Positions 52,588 to 62,685 are shown, numbered from the stretch's first letter. The stretch: 64,000 nt of DNA from Pelagihabitans sp963760375 (GCA_963760375.1 CAVXCS010000005.1:434001-498000), one strand, 5' to 3'. Translations and numbers: made by a program. Notes: generated from the letters alone by a model not told the origin.

Positions 52588-53643
52588 TCAATAGACCATG
52601 AACGAAACCATGGCGATGCCAAAAACCGCAATGGGCAAAACAAAACTCATGAAAAGAAAGGAAATGAAATTGGCCTTTAAAAATGCCCCGAACCAACTGC
52701 TTCTATAAAAATTACGCAGGGCCACCATCAAGTACACCACGAACGATAAGAACAGCAATACTTCGAACCAGACCGGTAGAGGGAATACCTTATTCGCCAA
52801 AATGAGAATTGAAAAGACCGTAAAAAGGAAGGTGAAAAAATAAAAGCTGAACACCATATGATGCGCAAAGGTGGCGCGTTTCCAATAGAAGATCTTCAAT
52901 AAAAACGCGAACAGAGGCAACATAAAGAACATCGCAATAGGAATGGTATCGTACAGGGCGTTCAAAATACCATCGCCCTTGCGTTCATATAACTTCAACA
53001 TTTGGGAATAGAACTTTCTGGTAAATATCCCGGCATCCGCTTCCAGGCCCATGGCTTCCAATTTTTCGGTCTGGGGCGCATTGCTGGCGATCAAAGAATC
53101 CAATCGATCACGTTTATCATTAAATCCAACAGACAAGTTGGGCCCCTGTGTTTCCAAGGCCAGTACAGAGTCGACCGCTTGCATATCCTTACTGGATATT
53201 CCGGTGGCCGACAGGTTTTCCTTAATGGATTTTTTCGTCTTTGCTATGGCAATCGAATCTGTTTTTATCTCTGTGGAGTCGATCTTGAAGTCGGTGTTAA
53301 ATCCTTTTTTAAGCGCATTGGTTACTTCGGTATCGGCTTCCCTTACATTAAAGGAGAAAATAAAAAAGAATACGACGGAGATAAAGAGGTAAAACTGGGC
53401 CGGATGCAGGTATTTTAACCTTTTCCCATCGACAAAGCGCCTTGCCAATATGCCAGGTTTGAACAATAGGGGGAGGAAGCTTTTGAAGAAACGCGCATCG
53501 ATGTCAAAATAGTTGCTGATGGTATTGCTGAACAACACTTTGAAAGTCAGGTTGTCGGCAGTTTCCTGTCCGCAATAAGGGCAATAGTCGAAAGAGGCAT
53601 CAAAGGATTTTTCGCAATTTTTGCACTGGTATTCGGTTGGCAT
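52588..53643 (-). CDS. DUF3667 zinc-ribbon membrane protein
   Basis: A 351-residue protein of the DUF3667/DUF3784-like type: an N-terminal zinc ribbon (C7, C10, C21, C24 in 'YQCKNCEKSFDASFDYCPYC'), then one helix ('PAQFYLFISVVFFFIFSF'), a long soluble loop (about 115-235), and three or four transmembrane helices near the C-terminus. The family is bacteroidotal and of unknown function. The zinc ribbon faces the cytoplasm by the topology I infer. Three bases separate its stop from the M14 stop, so the genes converge. Confidence 0.88.
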   Translation of the reverse strand: MPTEYQCKNCEKSFDASFDYCPYCGQETADNLTFKVLFSNTISNYFDIDARFFKSFLPLLFKPGILARRFVDGKRLKYLHPAQFYLFISVVFFFIFSFNVREADTEVTNALKKGFNTDFKIDSTEIKTDSIAIAKTKKSIKENLSATGISSKDMQAVDSVLALETQGPNLSVGFNDKRDRLDSLIASNAPQTEKLEAMGLEADAGIFTRKFYSQMLKLYERKGDGILNALYDTIPIAMFFMLPLFAFLLKIFYWKRATFAHHMVFSFYFFTFLFTVFSILILANKVFPLPVWFEVLLFLSFVVYLMVALRNFYRSSWFGAFLKANFISFLFMSFVLPIAVFGIAMVSFMVY

Positions 53644-54096
53644 GGGCGGATACTTTAATTAAAATTACGAAAAGAATTTACATTGGGTATTCGGATTCTG
53701 GCAGTTGCCTTAAAAAGTCATATGAGCTTAGATGGGAAGAGATACCGAAAAGGGTCGAACTTCTTGCTTAGCATCTGCCAATAAGGAATGAATTTCACGA
53801 AGCATCCAAGGATAAATAGGTCATGCGGTATGTGGTCATAGCTGTAACTATTTTCGGATTGCTATTTTATTTTTGTTTGATCTAGAGAAGGCATTGGCAA
53901 GTAAAATCATTGTGGTTTACGTCAATTCGGCATATTTCCTTGCTGATTTTTTGATATAGTTATTTAGGGGGCTTCCATTAATAATTTCGTACCTTTTGGT
54001 TTGTTAAAGGCAAAACAGAAATCTTAGGTTAAAGCGCTAGGTGGCACGGACCGAATAAATTAGATAAATCTTTTCAAATTCGAATTTAAACAGAAA
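53644..54096. other. Divergent intergenic region, with a possible 20-codon peptide
   Basis: Four hundred and fifty-three bases between DUF3667 and the cyclase gene. An ATG at 53823 opens a 20-codon frame to a TAG at 53883-53885; the peptide is almost wholly hydrophobic ('MRYVVIAVTIFGLLFYFCLI'). A TATTTTTG -7 box lies at 53868-53875, inside it. Neither is proven; the region must also carry the cyclase promoter. Confidence 0.35.
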
Positions 54097-57000
54097 ATGG
54101 ATTCCAAAAAGGCAGTCTCGGAAAAAGACAACCCCCTTGAAACAAGCTTTGTTCCGAAAATATTGAAAAGACAACTGGCCGCAAATCAAGATTGGCAAAT
54201 CGGGGATGCCATAAGTGAAGATTATGCTGCCTTGTTGTGGATTGATATCTGCAATTTCTCCACCCTTTGCAATCGCCTTATGAAGGATACGGCAAATGGC
54301 GTTGAAAAAATTACGACAATATTGAACGCCCACTATGATTTTTTATTGGACGTTATTACGGCATATGGAGGCGAACCCCTTTATTTTGTAGGAGACGGCA
54401 TGATGTCTGCTTGGCCTGGCAGTAAGGAAAAGGCTATCGAGTCCATAAGTTTGGCGGTTGGTTGTGCGAATGAAATTATCGAAAATAAGAGCACTGCCGA
54501 CGATGATGGGGAATTGCTTTCTTTGCATATTTCCATTTCATATGGATCATGGCATATGTCAGATCTGGAAGCGGTCAGGGGCAAACGGTTATTGACTTTC
54601 TACGGTGAGGTTTTCGATAAACTTCGAATGACTTCCCAAAATCGGGCCCCCGACAAAATACTGATCCACAATGACGCTTTGGCTTTTTTACCGCAGGTTG
54701 TACTTTCGAAACCTGTAATGCACAACAGTTCCATTCTTAGTGGTTCCGATTTGAAACAGGTTCATTTGGCAAAACCAAATAAGAAAAGCCTGCCCATCAG
54801 TAAAAAAGTGGTAGAAAAACTTAAAAAATTTATTCCTCCCACAATCGCAGATCCCTTGACCAAGGAAAGGATCAAATGGCTGGCTGAAATAAGACCCGTG
54901 ACCATTTTATTTCTTGGCTTTCCCAATATCGGAAAGAACTCGGTCGCGAAGCGCGATGAGATGGTGGAAATCGCCGATATAGCCAGACCCTTGGTTGTAA
55001 AATATGACGGATTGCTCAATATGATTTGGATGGATGAAAAATCAACCAACATGTTGATTTGTTTTGGACCTTCACCATCGGCCCACAACAATAATCCAGA
55101 ACGCAGTGCCCGACTTGCCCACGAATTGAACCAGAAATTGAAACAAAAGGGCTTCGACAATAGTATTGGGGTCTGCACCGGTATTGCCTATTGCGGTATT
55201 TTGGGCAATGATATCCTTAGGCAACACACGGTCATAGGCGACGTAGTGAATTTAAGTTCGCGTTACGCCGAAATCAGTGGCTTTGATGTCGTTTGTGATG
55301 AATCTACCTATAGGTACTCCAAAAAGTCCGTGAAATTCGATGAACCTTTTAAAGCAAAAGTAAAAGGACTTACCGAGCTAATTCAGCTATATCCTATAAA
55401 AGATATCAATGGGGATGAGCTGTCTGGTTTGGGAACTGAGATGCCGGTTTTTATTTGGGAGCAAGAATTGAATCATTTGATCAAAACAATGAGTGTAACC
55501 GATGCCACCGGCACTGTTGCCATTGTTGAGGGTCAAAGTGGGATGGGAAAATCAAAGTTGCTGCAAGAATTTGAAAGACAATCAAACCATTTATGGAAAA
55601 TAATACCAACCTCCGGTAATCAAATCGATAGGAATACGCCCTATAATATTTGGGGCCCGGTATTTTCGAAGTTGTTGAATTTTAATGCACTCGAGTCCAA
55701 TTTGATCCAACTTGAAAGCCTTGAAAGGATAAAGACCAGGTTTGGTGCACACTCCAGTTTGCTGAATATTGTCTTGAACACCAATTTTCCGGACAGTGAT
55801 AAAGTCAAGGAATTTACCGCCTCACAGAAGGTCGTTGCGACCCATGATTTATTGCTTGGCATACTTGGTGATGAAAGTAAAATCAACAAGTTGGGTATAA
55901 TCATCGATAACGCACAATGGATGGACCAATTATCTTGGAAGCTGATCGAATCGGTCAATTCGGAATTGAGGGAATGCAATATCCTTTTGGCCTTTCAAAA
56001 AATGGAAGGCGTTGATCATGTGATCCCTTCCAATTTGAAGAAATATGAACTGATGGTCCTTAATTTGCTTTCAGAAGCAAGGGTAAGGGAATTGATCTGT
56101 TCCAAATTAAATGTCGTTGACGTATCCGATGAAGTAGTGATGCTCGTTCAGAAAATCGCAAAAGGTAATCCTTTTTTTAGTTTGGAATTTGTGGATTCAT
56201 TATTGGATAAACAACTCCTTACATTTGACAATAAGTACTGCGCTCTTAAAAACGATGTTGTCATCAGTGATCTTTCTTTGCCTGAAACGGTAAGGGGCGC
56301 GGTGCGTAGTCGTATCGATAGGCTAGATCAAGGCTCTCAGTTGTCCCTAAAGGTGGGAAGTGTGGTAGGTCAGCGTTTTGGTAAGGAAATCGTAAATGAA
56401 ATTTATCCCATTCGTGAAGAAAAGAAGGCAGTAAACTCTTATTTGGAAGAGGCACAGCGTTCCGGTTTTCTAAATGACACCCTGGTTGACGAACATGAGG
56501 GCTATTTGTTCAACAATGCCACAACTGCGGAGGTCGCTTACGAAATGATCTTGGCGGAACAGCGCAGGCACTTGCACAGGGAAAGTGCGCAATGGTATGA
56601 GAAGAATTTTCAGGATAACTTACCGCCTTTCTATGTTCGGCTTGCCCACCATTGGATGGAAGCGGGAAACACTACCAAGGCCATAAAATATTGCAAAATG
56701 GAATCTACCCGGTTGTTTCAATTGGGTTTTGTGGAACAGGCGTTGGAAGTAGGTTTGGAAGGCGCAAAATGGCTCCACTATGATATCCCTCGCAAACCGG
56801 AGGCCATCGGTCAAAAAATCGGCGAACATATGGCTGAAATTGGGCGTTTGTTGAACAATAGACCAATTCAATCTTTGATCGATCACAAACCGATGGAAAA
56901 TAAGGAAACCGAGCTGTTGGTCGATCTCTTCCTCTATTTAAGCCCATTGGCACATCAATCCCATCAACCGGAACTATTTGCCTTGTTGCCCATTATCTGT

Positions 57001-58074
57001 CTGAGACTAACGCTTGAACAGGGCAACGGCCCTTCGGCTGCAGAGGTTTACTCGATGTACGGCATCATACACAAGGCCATTACCGGCGATGGCGCAAGTG
57101 CTTTTCAATGGAGCAACTTGGCCTTGGATGTTGATAAGAGCAATAATAACTCCTTGCGAGCCAGGGTTGGCTTTATCCATGGATGGTTTATTGGCCATTG
57201 GTTTTTGCCCATCAAGGAACTTATACCCATGGCCGATCATAGTGCGGATGCCGGTTTTGATCTGGAAGATATTTTGTATGCATGCTTCAACTTATCGCTA
57301 TCGGTTGTCCTTAAAAGTGTATCTGGGGTTAAATTGGAGGAAGTTGTACTTGCTGCGGACACCAACCTCAAACGGAATAATCAATTGGTGAAAAACGCAG
57401 CCTTTCATTTGATCCATGAAAAGCAGGTGGCAAGGGCACTTCAAGGTAAAACAAAAGATTATACTTCTTTGAGTGACGAAACCATAAATGAAGAAAAGGA
57501 CATCGCCAGCATTTGCGATAGCGATATGTACAATCAAATTGGCTATTACCACATCTCGAAACTGAAATTAAATGTACATTACCACCATTGGGAAAAGGCC
57601 ATGGAATGGGGAGATCGTGCGATGCCACTATTGAAGGCATTTGCAAACCAACCCGGACATGTCGAGTTTGAACAGTACTACGCGATTGCCACGCTTTACG
57701 CGGCTGCACAATCCAATGGTGCAAAAGCCTTAAAATTATCAAAAATCGCCGATGAAAAGATTTTGATCATGGAAGAATGGGCAAAACACTGTAAAACAAA
57801 TTTTCTGCATAAAGTTTTACTGGTGAAAGCAGTTCGAACCGGACTTTCTGGGGATACTGTCAAGGCCAACAAACTGTTTGAAGCTGCAGCTGCCCAAGCA
57901 ACATCGGCTGGTTATCTTCAAGACTGTGCCCTTGCCTTTGAGCATATGACGATTATCAATCACATGGGCAACCTCGATTTTGAACATGCCTTGGAATCCG
58001 CCATAGACAGCTATGAACTATGGGGCGCGAAAGCAAAGGTTACCTACCTCACCGAAAAATTTGGACCCCAATAG
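54097..58074 (+). CDS. Soluble adenylyl cyclase-like protein: two cyclase domains, ATPase, TPR tail
   Basis: A 1325-residue cytoplasmic protein with the plan of mammalian soluble adenylyl cyclase. Cyclase domain C1 (about 40-200) has metal-binding D50 ('LLWIDICNFS') and D100 ('GEPLYFVGDGMMSAW'). C2 (about 262-435) has 'QHTVIGDVVNLSSRYA', including N385 and R389 of the transition-state pair. A P-loop ATPase follows: Walker A 'EGQSGMGKSKLLQEF' (479-486) and Walker B-like 'LGIIIDNAQWMD'. The C-terminal 650 residues are helical and TPR-like. C1 and C2 therefore complement each other as one catalytic site. The purine-selecting Lys of sAC C2 appears to be M309, and K95 of C1 is Y96, so nucleotide choice and bicarbonate control may differ. 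Faces a four-enzyme operon. Confidence 0.88.
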   Translation: MDSKKAVSEKDNPLETSFVPKILKRQLAANQDWQIGDAISEDYAALLWIDICNFSTLCNRLMKDTANGVEKITTILNAHYDFLLDVITAYGGEPLYFVGDGMMSAWPGSKEKAIESISLAVGCANEIIENKSTADDDGELLSLHISISYGSWHMSDLEAVRGKRLLTFYGEVFDKLRMTSQNRAPDKILIHNDALAFLPQVVLSKPVMHNSSILSGSDLKQVHLAKPNKKSLPISKKVVEKLKKFIPPTIADPLTKERIKWLAEIRPVTILFLGFPNIGKNSVAKRDEMVEIADIARPLVVKYDGLLNMIWMDEKSTNMLICFGPSPSAHNNNPERSARLAHELNQKLKQKGFDNSIGVCTGIAYCGILGNDILRQHTVIGDVVNLSSRYAEISGFDVVCDESTYRYSKKSVKFDEPFKAKVKGLTELIQLYPIKDINGDELSGLGTEMPVFIWEQELNHLIKTMSVTDATGTVAIVEGQSGMGKSKLLQEFERQSNHLWKIIPTSGNQIDRNTPYNIWGPVFSKLLNFNALESNLIQLESLERIKTRFGAHSSLLNIVLNTNFPDSDKVKEFTASQKVVATHDLLLGILGDESKINKLGIIIDNAQWMDQLSWKLIESVNSELRECNILLAFQKMEGVDHVIPSNLKKYELMVLNLLSEARVRELICSKLNVVDVSDEVVMLVQKIAKGNPFFSLEFVDSLLDKQLLTFDNKYCALKNDVVISDLSLPETVRGAVRSRIDRLDQGSQLSLKVGSVVGQRFGKEIVNEIYPIREEKKAVNSYLEEAQRSGFLNDTLVDEHEGYLFNNATTAEVAYEMILAEQRRHLHRESAQWYEKNFQDNLPPFYVRLAHHWMEAGNTTKAIKYCKMESTRLFQLGFVEQALEVGLEGAKWLHYDIPRKPEAIGQKIGEHMAEIGRLLNNRPIQSLIDHKPMENKETELLVDLFLYLSPLAHQSHQPELFALLPIICLRLTLEQGNGPSAAEVYSMYGIIHKAITGDGASAFQWSNLALDVDKSNNNSLRARVGFIHGWFIGHWFLPIKELIPMADHSADAGFDLEDILYACFNLSLSVVLKSVSGVKLEEVVLAADTNLKRNNQLVKNAAFHLIHEKQVARALQGKTKDYTSLSDETINEEKDIASICDSDMYNQIGYYHISKLKLNVHYHHWEKAMEWGDRAMPLLKAFANQPGHVEFEQYYAIATLYAAAQSNGAKALKLSKIADEKILIMEEWAKHCKTNFLHKVLLVKAVRTGLSGDTVKANKLFEAAAAQATSAGYLQDCALAFEHMTIINHMGNLDFEHALESAIDSYELWGAKAKVTYLTEKFGPQ

Positions 58075-58098
58075 GTGACTTGGAAAAAGGAGTCCTAG

Positions 58099-59130
58099 TT
58101 AGTTCCTTTTCAGTAGCATGGCATTGGCATGCATATCTGGCCCAAGGGCCAACATCAACAAATAGTCCTTTTCTATGTTGCCGTTGGCTTCATACCATGC
58201 CAGATTCAAGGCATGCGTGGCCACGGTAACATTGGCGAACTTTTCAATGGTCGAGATGATCTGTGCTGGTGGGGGCGCAAGATGTTCGCACCAATAATTT
58301 ATCAATACTTGGGAGGTTTGATGCGGCATAAAGGAAACATCCGCGGCGGTAAGCTTGTTTTTTTTCAATAATTCCGTTACCGAGGAAAGTGCCGTAATGG
58401 CTCCGAATTCCTTAAATCCTTTCAAACCTTCTTCCGTAATCTGAAAAAACGGAGGAGAGTATACGGTTTCAAAACTTCTATCTGGAGGATTTTTTACTTC
58501 GATACCTTTCTTAAGTGAAAATTCCAAACTGGAGGTGTACATGCTTCCATAATAGGATGACTCCGTAACCGTGCATTGATCAAAGACAGACCATTGGGAA
58601 GGATCATCACTCATCGAGACAACCGCAGCCCCTGCACCATCTGCCGCACTGATCGACTGGGGGGTATGATAATCAACGTTTCTCGACCAATTGCCCCCAA
58701 TGCAAATCAGTATATTTTTTGCCCGCTGGCTACGTATGAGGGCATCGGCCATGAGCAAACTTGAGGCATAGTTCGAATAATCGTTGCCGACGGGGATTAC
58801 CCAAGCCCGTTTTGGCAGGCCTAATCTGTCATGCACCTCGGAAAGAACGTTGGGTTGTATAAACTGGCTAATGGAACCACATCCGATAAGCAAGTCAATC
58901 TCTTCCGGTTTTTTATCGGCATTCTTCAAGGCCATCAAAGCAGCTGGAAACATCATGTCTATGAGCTCCTCGTCTTCGCCCAGAATATGTCTGACCTTAT
59001 AACCGGCAAAAGAATCATCGATATGCTTGATATGATCTCTCAACCATTGAAAGATCGGGTCTTCATTTAAACGGGTCTTTGTCGGCACATGCCAGCCTGT
59101 ACCGGTAATTCGCGGGATGTTATTTTTCAT
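58099..59130 (-). CDS. KAS III-fold acyltransferase lacking the catalytic Cys
   Basis: A 343-residue thiolase-fold protein of the 3-oxoacyl-ACP synthase III group. The family text is clear: 'ADGAGAAVVSMSDDPSQW' and 'FMPHQTSQVLINYW' (catalytic H270) and 'FANVTVATHALNLAW' (N300). However the segment that normally holds the active-site Cys reads 'PVGNDYSNYASSLL' (113-126) with no Cys, so it cannot condense by the usual thioester mechanism. It might act as an acyltransferase or ester/amide synthase, or use Ser or Asp. Last gene of the operon; its start lies 11 bases inside the flavin oxidase gene. Confidence 0.85.
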   Translation of the reverse strand: MKNNIPRITGTGWHVPTKTRLNEDPIFQWLRDHIKHIDDSFAGYKVRHILGEDEELIDMMFPAALMALKNADKKPEEIDLLIGCGSISQFIQPNVLSEVHDRLGLPKRAWVIPVGNDYSNYASSLLMADALIRSQRAKNILICIGGNWSRNVDYHTPQSISAADGAGAAVVSMSDDPSQWSVFDQCTVTESSYYGSMYTSSLEFSLKKGIEVKNPPDRSFETVYSPPFFQITEEGLKGFKEFGAITALSSVTELLKKNKLTAADVSFMPHQTSQVLINYWCEHLAPPPAQIISTIEKFANVTVATHALNLAWYEANGNIEKDYLLMLALGPDMHANAMLLKRN

Positions 59131-60868
59131 TGATTATCCAATTTGGTTCCGGTATTCCAAATTTTTGCAATACCAGTTCAGCAGTTTGAAATGCGCCCTC
59201 CACCCAGGTTTGGTTGGTTGAATACGCCTCTCCGCAAATATAGCAGGGAAAGTCATCTACGGGTTGTATGATTTTGGTCAATACCTTGGTGGAGTCATAA
59301 CCTGGGTTCCAAAAATGTACCGCACCACCGTAGGGATCATCGCCCCAGTCCATAAACGCCGCTTCCATGGGCTCGGGCGCGTCTTTAATATCATGTAATT
59401 CTTTCAACTGCCGGTGCATTTCCATCACCATGGCATGAGGCGCTTTTCGCTCGTCCCAATTGTTGCGTAGGCGTTGGACCCATGGATTCTTCTCCCCCTT
59501 CTTGATGGCGTAAGGCATACTCTTTCTATCGAAGGATTTGTACGAGGTTCCTGCCTGGGTGTCGCCGGGCCCTAAAGGAATATGCCTTAAACCACCCCAA
59601 AAGTCAGCGTTTTGCCCATCATTATAAACCATCGCAATGGCATTTGTATTTTTTGGATTGGATGAATCCGCCTCTTTTCCCCAATAATAGCATTGACGGA
59701 TCGGAATATCGGTCAGGGAACGGCCTGCGGAAACTTTTGCGGCTTCCCACCAAGGGGTATGGTAGGCGATGAACATTTTGTAAAGATGGATGGGTTCAAC
59801 CGCGTTCAACAAAAACTGTACTTCTGGTGCCCGTTCTGGGTCCAGTACGGGCCCTGATGGTGCTAACAGTCTTATGCTTCGTTGCGGCATCGCAAGTACG
59901 ATTCCTCGGGCGGTAAGTATTTCGGTTTTATCCTTCTTTTTGCCCTTACTTGCTTTGAACCGCAATGCTACTCCGGTACTGCCGTCGGCCAGTTTGGTTT
60001 CGTCAAAGCTTTTGAGGGCCTGATTTAAGTGAACCTCTCCACCTGCATCGGTAAACTGCTGCTGGATGGTCCACAACATGGAGTCGAAGCCGTCATCCAG
60101 AAGTGAATATTTCACCCCCGGCACAAAATCGTACAATTCGCATATCGTATCTACCGCATTGGTATTAAAACCCAGACAGTCATAACCTACAGTGGTCACG
60201 GCAATCTTATAGGCTTCATGACTAAGCACTGGGGCGATCAGGTTCCAGAAGCCTATTTTATACAGTGGGGTGCCGTCCGGATTCAAACCCAATGGATTCT
60301 TCATCCATGCCTTTTTAAGCCAATTTCTGAGATTTTTGCCTTTTGTGTTTCCTAAATTGTTTTGGATATCGGGAAATATTTTTTCAACCGCATAGCCCAA
60401 AAAATTATTCGCAGAATTCGAAGGGCCGCCTTTGGCCAACCATTCTTTTTCCTCATCCGTTAAGCCATAAGGCAATTTATCGGCTTCGGAAAAATCTATT
60501 ACCCGCAATCGTTTTCCCCGAAGATAAGCCAGATTGCAAGGCACATCCACGACCTGGGAATGTCTTTTAAGCCCTAATTTATTTTCTACCAACGACCTTA
60601 CCAAGATTTGTGATGAAACGTAGCGCATGCCACCTATTTCGCAAACGATATCGGGCAGACCAGGCGCTATTGCCGACAAGACCCTACCTCCGATCCGATC
60701 GCTGTATTCGAAAACCGCTATTTTAAGGCTTCCCCGCTCTTTGATCCATTTTTTGATTTTTGGGGAATGGTCCTTCCCCTCCAATAACATGCGCCATGCC
60801 GTGTATATCCCACTGGCGCCTCCGCCGACAACGGCGATATCATAGTCGGGTAATTTTGTATTTTTCAT
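59120..60868 (-). CDS. Flavin-dependent amine/amino-acid oxidase
   Basis: A 582-residue FAD enzyme of the monoamine/L-amino acid oxidase superfamily. The dinucleotide fold is 'YDIAVVGGGASGIYTAWRML' (residues 9-28); GGRV follows in 'EYSDRIGGRVLSAI', and 'CEIGGMRYVSSQ' is the conserved active-site entry. The C-terminal FAD motif is 'YICGEAYSTNQTWVEGAFQT'. Members oxidise the C-N bond of amino acids or amines to imines. No signal peptide is seen. Its start codon lies 20 bases after the stop of the thiamine enzyme gene, so it is the third gene of the operon. The substrate is unknown. Confidence 0.9.
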   Translation of the reverse strand: MKNTKLPDYDIAVVGGGASGIYTAWRMLLEGKDHSPKIKKWIKERGSLKIAVFEYSDRIGGRVLSAIAPGLPDIVCEIGGMRYVSSQILVRSLVENKLGLKRHSQVVDVPCNLAYLRGKRLRVIDFSEADKLPYGLTDEEKEWLAKGGPSNSANNFLGYAVEKIFPDIQNNLGNTKGKNLRNWLKKAWMKNPLGLNPDGTPLYKIGFWNLIAPVLSHEAYKIAVTTVGYDCLGFNTNAVDTICELYDFVPGVKYSLLDDGFDSMLWTIQQQFTDAGGEVHLNQALKSFDETKLADGSTGVALRFKASKGKKKDKTEILTARGIVLAMPQRSIRLLAPSGPVLDPERAPEVQFLLNAVEPIHLYKMFIAYHTPWWEAAKVSAGRSLTDIPIRQCYYWGKEADSSNPKNTNAIAMVYNDGQNADFWGGLRHIPLGPGDTQAGTSYKSFDRKSMPYAIKKGEKNPWVQRLRNNWDERKAPHAMVMEMHRQLKELHDIKDAPEPMEAAFMDWGDDPYGGAVHFWNPGYDSTKVLTKIIQPVDDFPCYICGEAYSTNQTWVEGAFQTAELVLQKFGIPEPNWIINEK

Positions 60869-60888
60869 AAAGCGTATTTTAAATAAAT

Positions 60889-62685
60889 TTAAGTTTTGGC
60901 AGCGTAAATTGGATTGTAATATGGGGGTACGGCCTGGGTGTTGATATTGGCAATGATCACTTGGGGGATGCCATCCTGATTCGCCCGTTTTAAAACGGTC
61001 GGCATTATTTTGAGAAAATCATCGGGCGCATTGACTTCATAGGCTTCCGCACCCAAGCCTTCGGAGTATTTGACCAAATCGGGATTGCCCAGTTCATAGA
61101 GTTGATCCCAGATCTTAGGTTTATCTTTATCGGGCACAAAATGGGTCATTCCCTGGCTTACCATAGATAGGTTATTATCAGCAAGCACGATCCAAATCGC
61201 CCCAATTTTATTCTGTCTAGCGGTTGATATTTCACTTCCCTGCATCATAAATGCCCCATCACCGGTGAAGCCGATACAGGTATCCTTGGGACTTCCTGCT
61301 TTGGCCCCGACCACGGCCCCGACCGCAAAGCCCATTGGCCCCATGGAGAGCGATGTATAGATTGAGGTAGGTGGATCGATACATAAATAATGGACAGACC
61401 AACCCACGCAGTTACCAGCGTCGATAAATATTTTTGTATTTTTTGGCATTGTACTTTGAAGTGCCTTCATCAACGCCGCCGGTTCAATGGGTTTGCTCAC
61501 CGAATTATAGGAAGTATCATCAATGAATGGAGCATGTTTTTGTTTAAGGTTTTTGATGAATTTCCTTCTATTTTCTTCCGTTTTATGATCCACTGGGAAC
61601 TCGGGGATCAAAGAGGCCATGCACCTGATAAAAGCACCCGCCTCTGCAACAATGCCCTGGGAGACGGGAAAAGACCTTGCGATCACTTTTTGGTTGGCAT
61701 CCACTTGTATAAATGGGGCGTTGGTGCCAGAAGGTAACAATATGTCGGACCATTTATTGGTAGATAGGTCGCCCATTGAAGAACCGATGATCAATATGCC
61801 GTCATAGGGCACGCTCTTGTCGGACAGGTAATAATAGGGCCACATACAATCTGCCATTCCATACACCCGCAAGGAGAGTTCGTGCGATTCGGGGAAGATA
61901 CCTTTCGCATCGGCCGTAGTCATGATTGGGATGGCAAAAGATTCAGCGAAAAGCAATAGATCATCATAAGTTTTGGCATCGTCCATGGCTGCCCTGCAAC
62001 CATTTCCGAGGAATATTAAGGGGCGTTTACAAGCTAAAATCGCCTTCATGGCTTCGCGGGTTTCCTCGATCGGGACGCCATGAAACTGACTTCTGTACAT
62101 AGAAGTAAAGGCAGGCAACTTCAAATCAGAGGGCAATGCTTCCACGGTTACGTTTACGGGGAGGCTAAGGTGGGCGGCCTGTCTAGGAATCGACAATGTA
62201 TTGCGCAGTGCCTGTTTCATTAAAACATCGGCATCGGTACCCGTATCGATCGAACTGCTGTAGCTCGTGGCGGCCTTGTAAATTTCATTGATGTCGAGGC
62301 CTGCATCCACTCCCTCTTGCAGGTAGCCCATGCCATCATATTTTTGATCGATCTCTCCGGTTATCAAAAGCAATGCGGATCCATCTGCCTGGGCGTTCAT
62401 GACCCCGGTGAGCGCATTGGTCGCCCCCGGCCCGGTGGTGACGATGACCACGCCCAGTTTTCCGGTCGCTCGGTAATAACCGTCAGCCATATAGGCCGCC
62501 CCGGTTTCCTGCCTGCAGATCACATATTTTATGTCTTTATCGTTATTCTTTAAATTGACCAACAAGTGCAATAGGCCTCCTCCCGGAACACCGAAAACAT
62601 GGGTTATCCCTTCCAATTTTAAATAGTAAATGATAAGATCGCCAACGGTGGGTGCTTTGGGCAGCGTGATAAACTTTTTGCTCAT
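60889..62685 (-). CDS. Thiamine diphosphate enzyme (acetolactate synthase-like)
   Basis: A 598-residue ThDP-dependent enzyme with the three-domain plan of acetolactate synthase. The Glu that activates ThDP is E60 in 'CRQETGAAYMADGYYRATG', the FAD/central domain is present, and the ThDP-binding GDG...NN motif is 'TGDGAFMMQGSEISTA' (GDG from 475) with NN at 504-505. In branched-chain biosynthesis acetolactate synthase has a regulatory small subunit next to it; none is here. Acyloin-forming or decarboxylating relatives occur in secondary metabolism, for example in scytonemin synthesis. The second gene of the operon. Confidence 0.92.
   Translation of the reverse strand: MSKKFITLPKAPTVGDLIIYYLKLEGITHVFGVPGGGLLHLLVNLKNNDKDIKYVICRQETGAAYMADGYYRATGKLGVVIVTTGPGATNALTGVMNAQADGSALLLITGEIDQKYDGMGYLQEGVDAGLDINEIYKAATSYSSSIDTGTDADVLMKQALRNTLSIPRQAAHLSLPVNVTVEALPSDLKLPAFTSMYRSQFHGVPIEETREAMKAILACKRPLIFLGNGCRAAMDDAKTYDDLLLFAESFAIPIMTTADAKGIFPESHELSLRVYGMADCMWPYYYLSDKSVPYDGILIIGSSMGDLSTNKWSDILLPSGTNAPFIQVDANQKVIARSFPVSQGIVAEAGAFIRCMASLIPEFPVDHKTEENRRKFIKNLKQKHAPFIDDTSYNSVSKPIEPAALMKALQSTMPKNTKIFIDAGNCVGWSVHYLCIDPPTSIYTSLSMGPMGFAVGAVVGAKAGSPKDTCIGFTGDGAFMMQGSEISTARQNKIGAIWIVLADNNLSMVSQGMTHFVPDKDKPKIWDQLYELGNPDLVKYSEGLGAEAYEVNAPDDFLKIMPTVLKRANQDGIPQVIIANINTQAVPPYYNPIYAAKT

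Noticed and set aside
60889..62685. Acetolactate synthase of isoleucine/valine synthesis
   Set aside because: It has the fold, but no regulatory small subunit or ilv gene adjoins; the RidA, oxidase and KAS III neighbours fit a separate pathway better. Not excluded.
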